DNA of 64,000 nt from Comamonadaceae bacterium CG12_big_fil_rev_8_21_14_0_65_59_15 (GCA_002786915.1 PCUV01000057.1:1-64000), one strand, 5' to 3'. Counted from the first letter of the stretch, positions 7,563-17,546 are shown. Translations and numbers: made by a program. Notes: generated by a model from the sequence alone, not told the origin.

Positions 7563-8818
7563 GAGCGGCGCATCCAGAGCCGCAGTCGATTGCCACAGCG
7601 GTTGCCACGGAAGACGCTGTCGGGGTCGGTCACCGTGACTTTCAGCGCATAGGTGCGCCCCGCGATCACGTCGATGGTGCCCAGACCGTAATCACCATCG
7701 TTGACCTCGATTTGTTGTCCGGTGTCGTCGCGCGCCATGACTTCGGCGGTCTGGGTAGAAAAGCTTTTGCCCCGATCGTCCACCGGCGCAATGTCCAGCG
7801 TGCCGCTCACGGGTGCCTGAAAGACAAAGCGTCGGCTCATGCCAAGCCCGTTGTGCAGCCCAGCGCCAGGCAGTTGATGGTTCACGCAGAAACCCGGCGA
7901 GCGTGGTGTCACCAGTTCCCTGGCGGGCGCAGCACCGCTGGCGGGGATCAACTGCAACGTCAGGTATTGCACCTCAAGATCGTCCGCGCCTTTGGAGCGG
8001 ATTTTGTCGATCGCCGTGTCGGGGACTGATCCAGCGCCCAGGTTGCCCAGCGGATCAGCGCTCTTGATGTTGGCTGCGGCCAGCAGGTCGTCGATGTACA
8101 GCGCGGGATTTAGCCGCTTGTAATGGTGCACAAACGCGAAGATGGTGGCCGAGTGGTGACCTGCACGCAGTGCGGAAACAGCATTCCAGAACGGTTCAAA
8201 GCCGTGGCGGGTACCGATGCCATACAGCAGATGGAAGATCCAGTCTTCTGCGTAGAAGCCGCAGTGCACGTTGTCAGCTGGTGCCACGGAAAGATCGTCC
8301 ACGCTGCCCCATTGTTGCTGCGGCCCGCTTGAATCGACGTAATAGTTTGATTGCGACAACAGGCCGCCAATGGCCGTGCCGTAGCCCTCGCTGAAAGCCA
8401 GACTCGCGTCTTTGTAGTCCACATAAGAATGGTTGCCACCCGGACTGTCGTCGTATGAGAGGTGCGCTTGCAGGTAGTGCCCGAATTCGTGTCCGATCAC
8501 CCCTTGGTCGAATTCGTCGGTGTCAACATCGGCTTTGCCCAGGATGAAAAGACCCGGCATGGTGCCTTCAGCTCTGAAATGTGATGTGGAAATCTCGCCT
8601 TTGGTCACGTTGCCGCTGGCGGTGCTGTTGGCGCTGCTCCAGTACACGTTGAGATCGGGAAGGGTGACGTTTGGATCGACCTTTTGTAATTCGACGACGG
8701 CGTTGTAGAGCACGTCCAGAATCGAAAAAGGTCCGGACATCCGCTTGCTGCCTTCGGACTCTGCGGGCTGGTATTGTCTCTGACCGCTAGATTCCACTGT
8801 GGGCCGGTGTTGCTGCAC
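7559..8818 (-). CDS. Zinc metalloprotease domain, C-terminal part of a frameshifted lipoprotein
   Basis: This frame holds the catalytic half of a secreted peptidase. H-E-F-G-H (residues 110-114) is the HExxH zinc site, and F-S-E-G-Y-G about 30 residues later supplies a likely third ligand (E144). No export signal precedes it; the first 27 residues of the frame appear to be out-of-frame noise. Coding sense begins near S-G-P-F-S-I-L-D-V (about 8738), where the upstream lipoprotein frame (8605-10239) loses sense. The two frames therefore look like one ancestral protein of nearly 900 residues. The C-terminal 150 residues resemble beta-rich binding modules. It overlaps the next gene by four bases. 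Confidence 0.75.
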   Translation of the reverse strand: MQQHRPTVESSGQRQYQPAESEGSKRMSGPFSILDVLYNAVVELQKVDPNVTLPDLNVYWSSANSTASGNVTKGEISTSHFRAEGTMPGLFILGKADVDTDEFDQGVIGHEFGHYLQAHLSYDDSPGGNHSYVDYKDASLAFSEGYGTAIGGLLSQSNYYVDSSGPQQQWGSVDDLSVAPADNVHCGFYAEDWIFHLLYGIGTRHGFEPFWNAVSALRAGHHSATIFAFVHHYKRLNPALYIDDLLAAANIKSADPLGNLGAGSVPDTAIDKIRSKGADDLEVQYLTLQLIPASGAAPARELVTPRSPGFCVNHQLPGAGLHNGLGMSRRFVFQAPVSGTLDIAPVDDRGKSFSTQTAEVMARDDTGQQIEVNDGDYGLGTIDVIAGRTYALKVTVTDPDSVFRGNRCGNRLRLWMRRS

Positions 8819-10239
8819 AGAGCCCGCGTCTGTTTGATTTGCGCTTTGGCCCGCACCACCACCTGTTTGTTGGATGCCGCGCCATCAAAAGCGTAGTCGC
8901 CGTTCGCGTCGGTGGACGTCGTCATTAGAACCCCGTTGCCCGCGTCATGGTCAAGCAATTCGACCACCACCCCGCGCACCGGAAATGTGCGCAGGGCGGT
9001 ATAGATCAGCCCACCGCTTTGCAGGTTGATGGTCGGCGCGACCGCGCTGACATGCCCGGTGAGGCGTGTTGGCGCTGTGCTGGCGGCTTTGCTTGTTGCC
9101 AGCGCAGCGCTAAAGCCCAACGCCGGGTCTGTGACCTCAAGCGTGCTGCGCCACACGGTCTCTTCGCCATCCAACAGCAAAAGTTCAGCAGCGCCCATCG
9201 TGCGCGCTGGGCAGTTGATGGTCAGCACATCGCTTTCGGACTTGAGCTCGGAGTTTTGAGCGGGTTTTAAATCGCCCAGTTGGCAGGCGACACCGCCGAG
9301 CTTGGCAAGCAAGTCCAGGTGGAAATTGCTACCCACCGCCCAGATATCGGGAGGCGCCCCGGCGGGTATCGTCGTGCCCGGCTCACCCGCCTGCGTCGTT
9401 GACGCGTCGGTGTCCACAAAATCAACCGTGGCAATGACGTTGCGGTGCTGCATGTTTTCAAAAATGTCGCGCAGCACGGCATCAACCGCTTCAACAACCC
9501 GCGCCGTCAAGCGCGGATTGGCCGGCAGACGTGCCAGCGTCGAACCCACCGCATCGCGTGCGTCAGCGTCTTTGAAGCGACCGCTGGCGCTCATCGATGC
9601 GACCAATTCGGCGATGACCGCCCATGGGTCTTTGCCACTGAATGCGTCCAGCCGCATCTGCGACAACGTCGCAAGCATGGCCCCGTAGCGCCCGGATGCG
9701 CTATCAACCAGCGCGCTGCCGCCGATGTCGTCGGGCACCCTGGAAACCAGGTCGATGCCCTCCAGCCCGAAGCTGGCAGCCACTTCGGCGCTGACCTTGG
9801 GCCAGAAGGTGGCCGGATCACGCCCGTTCAGCAACTGAAAGGCCACTTCGGTGAGCGGCGTTGCCACCACCACGCCGTAGTTGCGCTCCAGATCGACATA
9901 GGAGCGCAACGTCACGCCCGGCATCGTTGCTCCGCTGGCTTCATCGACGTAGTTGCCCCCAGTGCAGATCAGCAGCGCCATGCCGGTGCGCGTTGCCACA
10001 TTCACAGACGCGAAGCCGGATCGGGTTGTGACGGGGCCCGCCAAAGTTTGGCCGTTGCCATCGGTCAGCGTGCAGTTGCCGCCTTCGACGGGGGCCAGCA
10101 CATAGTGCAGCGCGAGATCGGCGTGTGGACCGGGCAGCCCGGTTGAATCTGAGCCCAGGCAAGCCGTCAAAGTGATGCATGCGGTAATTGACAAGACGGC
10201 GTTCGCGACGCGCCCGCAAATTGATACCAAAACAGCCAT
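8605..10239 (-). CDS. Lipoprotein, N-terminal part of a frameshifted metalloprotease
   Basis: Residues 1-27 form a lipoprotein signal peptide with lipobox L-T-A-C. Then comes a domain with C-T-L-T-D-G-N-G-Q-T-L and A-T-P-L-T-E ... G-R-D-P-A-T-F, a pattern shared with the lipoprotein at 12730-14037. Around residues 425-490 lies a carboxypeptidase-regulatory-like beta domain (G-V-V-V-E-L-L-D-H-D ... D-A-N-G-D-Y-A-F-D-G). From about residue 500 (nucleotide 8740) the frame stops looking like protein, while the frame of 7559-8818 takes over. Either a small deletion with frameshift has split the gene or there is a sequence error. Confidence 0.75.
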   Translation of the reverse strand: MAVLVSICGRVANAVLSITACITLTACLGSDSTGLPGPHADLALHYVLAPVEGGNCTLTDGNGQTLAGPVTTRSGFASVNVATRTGMALLICTGGNYVDEASGATMPGVTLRSYVDLERNYGVVVATPLTEVAFQLLNGRDPATFWPKVSAEVAASFGLEGIDLVSRVPDDIGGSALVDSASGRYGAMLATLSQMRLDAFSGKDPWAVIAELVASMSASGRFKDADARDAVGSTLARLPANPRLTARVVEAVDAVLRDIFENMQHRNVIATVDFVDTDASTTQAGEPGTTIPAGAPPDIWAVGSNFHLDLLAKLGGVACQLGDLKPAQNSELKSESDVLTINCPARTMGAAELLLLDGEETVWRSTLEVTDPALGFSAALATSKAASTAPTRLTGHVSAVAPTINLQSGGLIYTALRTFPVRGVVVELLDHDAGNGVLMTTSTDANGDYAFDGAASNKQVVVRAKAQIKQTRALCSNTGPQWNLAVRDNTSPQSPKAASGCPDLFRFWTCSTTPSSNYKRSIQTSPFPISTCTGAAPTAPPAAT

Positions 10240-10581
10240 GCTGGCAGTTTACTGCGGGTTGTCCTGGGCGTTGTGGCGCGCGACCACAGAAGCGCAAACA
10301 CGCCATGGTGCAGGCGCACGACGTATCAAGCCGATTGGATAAAACCTGAAAGGTTGGACAGGGGTGTTTTGGATTAATAAGAAATATCGCTCTAGCACTT
10401 CGAGAACATGCAGGGGATGCGGAAATCACAAATATCCCGTTTCTAGCGGCACTGATGGGCGCATTTCGTCGTTGCAATCCGCTTGTTTGGCTCGCCAAAC
10501 GGCGCGTCATGCGCCTAGAACTGCATCCCGTCAGCACTCGCCATAAACGGTACATTTGCAATGTCCGCATCCACAGGATGT
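10240..10581. other. Intergenic region between hybrid kinase and lipoprotein-protease genes
   Basis: 342 bases without a convincing gene. I see two adjacent small hairpins, GTTTGGC/GCCAAAC at 10488-10503 and GGCGC/GCGCC just after, and an A+T-rich patch near 10368-10395 that could hold the promoter of the minus-strand lipoprotein gene. The long minus-strand frame running from here into 9941 is a shadow. Confidence 0.5.
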
Positions 10582-12414
10582 TCAGGCTGATCTTTCTTCA
10601 GCGCGCCGCTCAAGCAACGTGTTCAGCGTCATGGCCAACACCGATGCGTCCACTGGTTTCGACAGCAACAGGTAGCCCGCGTCTTCTGCGTCCTGCTGCA
10701 CGCTGGTGGCCATTTCACCCGTCAACAATACCCCAATGGCAGTTGGAAACTGCTGTTGCAATTGGTCCAGCAAGCCTATCCCGGTAAGCGGACCGGGCAA
10801 ACGAAAATCGCACAAGACACATTCCGGAACCCAATCGGGCGCGCAGACTCGCAGCACCGACGTGTCGCTGCGCATGGCACAACGCAGGTCAATGCCCCAA
10901 CCGGTGAGCAAGGCTGTCATCGCGGCCAACACCAGGGAATCGTCTTCAACCAGCAACACGCGACGCCCAGCCAGCCAGGGTTGAATGCGTGGCAATGCCA
11001 CGTTTGAATCTGGTTGTGGCGACGTCGGCCCAGGCGCGGCGGGCGCTGCTGACAGCATGGCCGCCGGGAAGCAGACCCGAAAGCGGGTACCACGCCCCGG
11101 CTCTGAGCGCACGCTGACGGCCAGCCCCAACAGCTCGGCTGCATGTTTGACAATTGCCAAACCCAGGCCCAGCCCCTTGCTGCGGTCTCTTTCGTGGTTG
11201 CCAACCTGCACATAGGCTTCAAAAATGCGTTCCTGATTGGCCAGAGAAATGCCGATACCGGTATCCCATACCTCCAGCCACAGGCCGCCTTGGTGCGCCC
11301 AGCGCAAGGCCACCAGAATGCCACCGCGGTGCGTATAGCGCACTGCGTTGCTGATCAGGTTGCCAATTACCCGCCCCAGCAGCACCTGGTCAGACAGCAC
11401 GCGCATTGAGCGCACTTTGGGGGCAACGTAGCTGCGCAAGTGCAAGCCCTTGTTGCGCGCCTCGGGCAGCGCACCCTTCAATGCGGCTTGTAGGGCCTGG
11501 CCCAGCGATACCGGCGCCATGCGCACTTGCTCGGTGCCACTTTCCAGACGCGACAGTTCCATTAATGCGCCAAACAGGCTGTTGATGGATTGCCCGGCCT
11601 GCACAATCTGCAACATCAGTGGATGACTTTGCGCCGCAGGTACCTGCTGCCGATACGCCTCAATCAGCAACAGCAAGGCGTGCACGGGCTGGCGCAGGTC
11701 GTGGCTGGCGGCGGCCAGAAATTCGGACTTGTCGCGATTGGCTTTTTCGGCCCGCGCGGCCTGCTCTGCATTGCTGATGGCAAGAGACTTGTTTTCCAAC
11801 TGCAAACGGATCGACTTGCGCAACGAACGATGCGTGTTGCCCAAAGAAGAGATCAATACCACGGCGTACAACACCAGCATCAGCATCAAATACAGCGCGT
11901 CCGCACCAAAAATGGCCGGAATATGCCAGACAAACACCACCACAGTGGTGATGGCGCTGATCACCACCCCCAAATAATCATTCGCCGAATTACCTGCCGC
12001 CGCGTGCCCAATGACGCCCGTGAAGACGGTCATCAACACCGCGTTGTGAACCGACGCCCCGGGCACCATCAACCAGACCATGCAGCCCCAACCCACGGCG
12101 CTGCAAAACTGTAGGGTGCGCCGGTAACTTTGCCAGCGTTTGACGCCTGCCACGTTGGGTGCTGGCAGGCTCGCTTCAGGTTGAAAGTAGCGGTAGAGCC
12201 ACAGATAACCCAGGCCGATCAACACCAGGTAGCCCAACCAGAGCATCAGCGTGCCCGGGCTGGTCCGTTGGTACGAGGCCAAACCGACCAGACTCACCAG
12301 CGTTATTTGCCCCCAGCCCGTGCTCAATAAATTGCTGTGGCCGATCAGGAACAGGGCGTGATCCACCTCGGGGTCAAAGGCGGGGAACCAGGAACGTTTG
12401 GGTGCGCGTGCCAC
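10582..12414 (-). CDS. Membrane-bound hybrid sensor histidine kinase with C-terminal receiver
   Basis: About 610 residues from a GTG at 12414, which has a G-rich ribosome-binding site and begins V-A-R-A-P-K-R-S-W. The frame is open to an ATG at 12597, but the extra 61 residues are low-complexity. Six or so membrane spans fill residues 30-190. A short coiled coil leads to the HisKA box A-S-H-D-L-R-Q-P near 237, followed by an ATPase domain with N-x-x-x-N-A-V-R-Y, D-T-G-I-G and G-L-G-L-G-L, and a receiver with L-L-V-E-D-D and C-D-F-R-L-P-G near 535. No response regulator is adjacent; the one at 5777-6394 is the nearest candidate. Confidence 0.88.
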   Translation of the reverse strand: MARAPKRSWFPAFDPEVDHALFLIGHSNLLSTGWGQITLVSLVGLASYQRTSPGTLMLWLGYLVLIGLGYLWLYRYFQPEASLPAPNVAGVKRWQSYRRTLQFCSAVGWGCMVWLMVPGASVHNAVLMTVFTGVIGHAAAGNSANDYLGVVISAITTVVVFVWHIPAIFGADALYLMLMLVLYAVVLISSLGNTHRSLRKSIRLQLENKSLAISNAEQAARAEKANRDKSEFLAAASHDLRQPVHALLLLIEAYRQQVPAAQSHPLMLQIVQAGQSINSLFGALMELSRLESGTEQVRMAPVSLGQALQAALKGALPEARNKGLHLRSYVAPKVRSMRVLSDQVLLGRVIGNLISNAVRYTHRGGILVALRWAHQGGLWLEVWDTGIGISLANQERIFEAYVQVGNHERDRSKGLGLGLAIVKHAAELLGLAVSVRSEPGRGTRFRVCFPAAMLSAAPAAPGPTSPQPDSNVALPRIQPWLAGRRVLLVEDDSLVLAAMTALLTGWGIDLRCAMRSDTSVLRVCAPDWVPECVLCDFRLPGPLTGIGLLDQLQQQFPTAIGVLLTGEMATSVQQDAEDAGYLLLSKPVDASVLAMTLNTLLERRAEERSA

Positions 12415-12729
12415 CGTGCTTACCCCCGCTCGCCAGCGGCAAAAATAATGGTTTGCGAGCGACCCGCTACCAGCGCCCAATGCACCACCAGACGGCCGTG
12501 TACCGCCGCGCAATATTTGAATTGAGTCACGAAACCCTGCTTCCTTGATGTTTGAAAGATTGCCGCCGCCCGCCCGCCCGGCAAGACGAGCTTGCAAGTA
12601 TCAACATCCCACTGATTTTGTAAACCCCCCCATCGGAGGGGGTGACGAGCGCGAAATTATTTTTTACGATGCGCACAGCCATTGCGGTGGCTTTCAGCAA
12701 TTTGTCACATTCAATGAAAGGAAATTACC
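12415..12729. other. Divergent intergenic region between hybrid kinase and lipoprotein
   Basis: If the kinase starts at 12414 this region is about 315 bases. It contains the palindrome at 12624-12643, and at 12714-12729 the sequence ATGAAAGGAAATTACC, an AAGGAAA-type ribosome-binding site for the plus-strand lipoprotein. Promoters for both directions should lie here. Nothing else is evident. Confidence 0.5.
12624..12643. promoter_or_regulatory. C-run/G-run palindrome, copy 2 (candidate operator)
   Basis: ACCCCC at 12624-12629 mirrors GGGGGT at 12638-12643 around a centre that again contains CCATCGGA. It shares the 15-base core of the site at 6828-6849. It lies between the divergently read kinase and lipoprotein genes, so one bound regulator could control both. 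Confidence 0.5.
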
Positions 12730-14037
12730 ATGCAACGCAAAGACTTTTCCCGATTCGCTTGCGGCTTGGCCGTGGTTGCACTGCTGAGCGCTTGCGGCGG
12801 CACGGACACACCCGCTACCGCACCTACCTTGTCGGGCACGGCCGCGACGGGACTGCCAATCGTCGGCGGTGACATTCATGTTGCTTGCGCCGGCGGCGCT
12901 GCGATCAGCCAACCGAAGCTAACGGACGCATCCGGCCATTGGTCGGTCACACTCTCGGGGCAAACGCTGCCCTGCGCTGTTCAGGTGACGGCAGGCAATA
13001 TTGGCAGCGCCACAGGCGCGGCCAACAGCACCAGCTATCACTCCATCGCCATGAGCGTGGGCACCGTCAACATCACGCCGTTGACCGACCTGGTGGTTGC
13101 CAACATGGCTGGAAAAGATCCGGCTACCTGGTTTACCAGCCCGACCCTGGCCACACTCAAGGCAACGGATATTGATACGGCGCTGGGCAAGATCAAGACG
13201 GCATGGGGACTGTCTGCAGCGCTGGGCACCCAGAACCCGATCACGTCATCATTCACGGCAACCACCACCGATCCACTGGACAAAGCGCTGGAAGCGCTGG
13301 CCAAGGCAAGGGTCGCGGCCGGCGTTGCGAACCACGCTGACCTGTTGCCTTACGTGACCAGTGTCACGATTACAACACCCAATGGCTTCAACTTTGCAAG
13401 CCAATACGCCGCTCTTTCGACAAGTGGCAGCAACGCCACGACGAGTTGCGCAACGGGTGAAACAGCCATGACGTTTGCCACCACTGCTGCGACCAGTCCC
13501 TATACCAATGGACAGCAAGTCTGTATGACCGCAACCACTTCAACGCTGGCTATTGCGGCCAAGTCGCTCACCAATCCAACTCCCAACACGGCGGTTTCGG
13601 CACCTTTTTCAGCCTACAGCTTTGCCGACGGTGCCAATACCTATGAGGTTATTTTCAACAATGGCAGTCTGTACGAAATCAACTTGAGCGTCAGCAATAC
13701 GTTTAATGGTCAATTCACACCGAGCACTGGCACTGGCACTGGCACTGGCACTGGCACTGCTGGAACATCCAATCTGACGGTATCTGTGAGTGTGTCGGGG
13801 GTTGCTTCTGCGGCGATCAATGTCGCCAATGTTCCCAAGCCAACCAGCAATAGCGAATTTTGTGGTGCGATTCAAAACGACGCGACGTTCACGTCCATTG
13901 GGGCCAATGCAGGCGGCACACTGACGATCAACAGTTGCAGTTTTTCGGGCAATGTGGGCAACATCAGCGCCACGCTGAACCTCACAACACCGATCAGTAT
14001 GACGGTGCCTTACGCGGTGACTTACACCTACAACTAA
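12730..14037 (+). CDS. Secreted lipoprotein of unknown function with Gly-Thr repeat linker
   Basis: A 435-residue protein. The signal peptide ends in the lipobox L-L-S-A-C-G-G. Residues 30-170 resemble the N-terminal part of the lipoprotein at 8605-10239: both have an A-A-x-G-x-P-type start, a short C-containing segment, I-T-P-L-T-D-L followed by G-K-D-P-A-T-W-F. The middle is Thr/Ser/Ala-rich. A Gly-Thr repeat from a hexanucleotide array links to a C-terminal domain of about 100 residues rich in beta-strand-like stretches, with two cysteines. The overall look is that of a surface-anchored protein. Ribosome-binding site AAAGGAAAT precedes the ATG. Confidence 0.8.
   Translation: MQRKDFSRFACGLAVVALLSACGGTDTPATAPTLSGTAATGLPIVGGDIHVACAGGAAISQPKLTDASGHWSVTLSGQTLPCAVQVTAGNIGSATGAANSTSYHSIAMSVGTVNITPLTDLVVANMAGKDPATWFTSPTLATLKATDIDTALGKIKTAWGLSAALGTQNPITSSFTATTTDPLDKALEALAKARVAAGVANHADLLPYVTSVTITTPNGFNFASQYAALSTSGSNATTSCATGETAMTFATTAATSPYTNGQQVCMTATTSTLAIAAKSLTNPTPNTAVSAPFSAYSFADGANTYEVIFNNGSLYEINLSVSNTFNGQFTPSTGTGTGTGTGTAGTSNLTVSVSVSGVASAAINVANVPKPTSNSEFCGAIQNDATFTSIGANAGGTLTINSCSFSGNVGNISATLNLTTPISMTVPYAVTYTYN
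13724..13759 (+). repeat. Hexanucleotide tandem repeat (ACTGGC units) inside the lipoprotein gene
   Basis: Five complete ACTGGC units in a row plus partial units at both ends. They encode alternating Gly-Thr. Because the unit is two codons, gain or loss of units changes linker length without breaking the frame. Confidence 0.9.
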
Positions 14038-14075
14038 CCGTCGTGGCCAAGGCAGCCCCTCCAAAGCATGAAAAT

Positions 14076-14150
14076 GGCTGTCATTGCGGACTCCGATCCG
14101 CAATCCATGACCCCACATTCATGGATGCCGGGTTGTGGCCCGGCATGACA
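14076..14150 (+). repeat. Composite palindromic repeat, copy A (both modules)
   Basis: Module 1 is a hairpin TTGCGGA/TCCGCAA following TGTCA; module 2 is a hairpin ATGCCGGG/CCCGGCAT ending in TGACA. They are joined by an inner TCCATGA / TCATGGA pair. Matching copies lie at 18505 and 49900, and single modules at 19873 and 20524. The rest of 14038-14231 shows nothing else. Confidence 0.8.
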
Positions 14151-14231
14151 ACCGTTTCTTTCACGTCAATCCTTACAAGCTGTCACACCTCTGGGGCGTA
14201 GGCCAGGAAAAAATAAAAACGGTGTTTATCT

Positions 14232-14792
14232 TCACTTCCAGCGCACTGGCTCGACGTTCATGTTGTGCACGCCGTCGCCCAGCATCAACGTGCCTTCTTG
14301 CACGGTGGCTTGCAGATTCATGCTGCGCTGCGCCAGCGCAGTCAACGCTTGCGCGTTGGCGCTCGGGATGCGCCAGACTTGTAGATTGGCCAGGCGGCTG
14401 AGTTTGTTTTCCATGCCCTTCCACCAGATATCGGCGGCGTGGCCAAAGGCGTATACCAGCACCGCGTCGGCTTTGCTGCACGCCTTGGTCAACGGTCTGT
14501 CCTCCGGCTGCCCAACCTCGATCCACAGCCGCGTGCGGCCAGTAAAGTCGCGCAGCCACACATCGGGCTCGTCAGGGTCAGACAGGCCTGCGCCAAAGGC
14601 CAATGTGCCGTCGCCGCCGCACACGTCGTGCAACTGGTGCGCTTGCAGTGCCAGTGCGCACAGGCGCAGCATCATGCGTTCGTCGGTTTCACTGGGGTGG
14701 CGCGCCAGCGTCAGCGCGTGGTCGGCATAGTAGCCGTGGTCAATGTCGGCCAGTTGCAGGCTGGCTTTGAAGATGGTGGATTTGGTGGCCAT
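14232..14792 (-). CDS. yaeQ: YaeQ family protein
   Basis: A 186-residue cytoplasmic protein of the YaeQ family, opening M-A-T-K-S-T-I-F-K-A and carrying the conserved H-P-S-E-T-D-E-R-M-M-L-R and G-L-S-D-P-D-E-P-D-V-W segments. Its fold is related to PD-(D/E)XK nucleases: acidic D-E-P-D-V-W, then W-I-E-V-G-Q-P near 88-96, where E and K/Q occupy nuclease positions. E. coli YaeQ was linked to suppression of RfaH loss, but its activity is unsettled. It starts 16 bases after the ATPase stop on the same strand, so they may be co-transcribed. Confidence 0.92.
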   Translation of the reverse strand: MATKSTIFKASLQLADIDHGYYADHALTLARHPSETDERMMLRLCALALQAHQLHDVCGGDGTLAFGAGLSDPDEPDVWLRDFTGRTRLWIEVGQPEDRPLTKACSKADAVLVYAFGHAADIWWKGMENKLSRLANLQVWRIPSANAQALTALAQRSMNLQATVQEGTLMLGDGVHNMNVEPVRWK

Positions 14793-14808
14793 GGATACCT
14801 ATTAAAAG

Positions 14809-15999
14809 TCAATCCGCTGCGGTCTCGTGCAAGGCCGGGCAGGCCAGCCGCTGCCAACTGATGCAGCGCACACCTTCGCGGGTGTAGTTGTCGCTGCCAC
14901 CGTGGATCAGCCACGGTGCGGGCGATGGCTCTGACACAAATCGGTTGGCCTGTTTGCCCGCGCGGATCAGATCGGCGGTCAGCGTCTGGCCTGATTTGAT
15001 TTCAACGCATTGCAAGCCAGCCGGCGTTTCAAACACCAGATCGGCTCCACGGCCATTGTTGTCGCGCCAGAAATACATGTCTGCGGGCAAGCCCTGGTTG
15101 AGCCGGTATTTGCGCAACTCGGCCATCACCCAGGTTCCAAACAACGCACCTCGCAGCGGGTGCAACCAAAGCTGATCAGGTTCACGCAACCCCAGCAGCC
15201 AGCACGCCAGGCCGCTGTCGGTGAAATACAGCTTGGGCGTTTTCACCAGGCGTTTGCCAAAATTGCGGTGGTAGGGGGGCAACAAAAACACCAACTCGCT
15301 GCTTTCCAGCACCGACAGCCATTGCCGGGCGGTGGGGTGGCTGATGCCCGTGTCTGCGGCCAGGTTAACCAGATTGAGCAGGCAGCCAGTGCGCCCCGCG
15401 CACAAACGCACAAAGCGCTGGAACGCAGACAGGTCTTGCACCTTGAGCAACTGACGCACGTCGCGCTCAACGTAGGTGGCGATATAGCTGGCAAACCAGT
15501 CGTTAGCCTGTGCTGCGGTGCTGGGCTGCTGCCACAGCGCCGGGTAGCCACCACGCCACAGGTGCAGCGACAGGTCTTGCAGCTTCTTTGCACCCAATTC
15601 CGAAGCCGCCAGTGGCAGCAGGCGCGTCAAACCAATGCGCCCGGCCAGAGACTGGCTGATGCCTGCCATCAGACCAAACTGCTGTGAGCCGGTGAGCACA
15701 AAGCGACCGGGCGAACGCCGCGTATCGACCATGCCCTGCAAGTAGGAAAACAGGGGCGGCCAGCGCTGTGCTTCATCAAACACCGCGCCGTTTTCAAAGC
15801 GGCGCAAAAAACCCTGTGCATCGCTTTGGGCAAAGCCAAGCTCGCCTGGGTCTTCCAAAGACACATAAGGCTTGTCGGCAAACAACTGCCGCACCAGCGT
15901 GGACTTGCCCGATTGGCGTGGGCCAGTTAGCCCAAGCACCGGGAACTGCCCGGCCAGGCGGTGCAGCGTGGCAGCGAGATCGCGGGGGCAAGAATTCAT
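14809..15999 (-). CDS. AAA-type ATPase with DUF4143 domain
   Basis: A 396-residue ATPase of the AAA_14/DUF4143 kind. The P-loop G-P-R-Q-S-G-K-S-T is near residue 25, Walker B-like N-G-A-V-F-D-E-A-Q-R near 71 and a sensor segment V-L-T-G-S-Q-Q-F near 100. The C-terminal half has the DUF4143 layout, with L-Y-F-T-D-S-G-L-A-C-W-L-L-G and a late V-E-I-K-S-G-Q, a restriction-enzyme-like core. These single-gene ATPases spread horizontally and have no settled function. A perfect 12-bp inverted repeat covers its start codon. Confidence 0.9.
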   Translation of the reverse strand: MNSCPRDLAATLHRLAGQFPVLGLTGPRQSGKSTLVRQLFADKPYVSLEDPGELGFAQSDAQGFLRRFENGAVFDEAQRWPPLFSYLQGMVDTRRSPGRFVLTGSQQFGLMAGISQSLAGRIGLTRLLPLAASELGAKKLQDLSLHLWRGGYPALWQQPSTAAQANDWFASYIATYVERDVRQLLKVQDLSAFQRFVRLCAGRTGCLLNLVNLAADTGISHPTARQWLSVLESSELVFLLPPYHRNFGKRLVKTPKLYFTDSGLACWLLGLREPDQLWLHPLRGALFGTWVMAELRKYRLNQGLPADMYFWRDNNGRGADLVFETPAGLQCVEIKSGQTLTADLIRAGKQANRFVSEPSPAPWLIHGGSDNYTREGVRCISWQRLACPALHETAAD

Positions 16000-16030
16000 A
16001 CAATCTGAAGAAGTGTTTTTCAGATTGTAT
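15998..16030. promoter_or_regulatory. Perfect 12-bp inverted repeat over the ATPase start codon
   Basis: ATACAATCTGAA at 15998-16009 is exactly mirrored by TTCAGATTGTAT at 16019-16030, with a 9-base loop. The left arm includes two bases of the ATPase ATG. On the minus strand the sequence has TATACAAT, similar to a -10 box. No U-tract follows, so an operator or translation-blocking hairpin fits better than a terminator for purB. Confidence 0.65.
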
Positions 16031-16042
16031 AAAAAATGGTGA

Positions 16043-17461
<1,419 letters not shown>

Positions 17462-17546
17462 TCACGGGCTTGCATTCGAGGCTGTCAGCTTGCGTGCATG
17501 TCGCTGGATAGAATGTCCCGAAAACTTAACTTTGCAGGTTTGACTT

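Noticed and set aside
9941-10570. Minus-strand open frame over the start of the lipoprotein-protease gene
   Set aside because: Overlaps a clear signal peptide in another frame and is Arg/Cys-rich without motifs.
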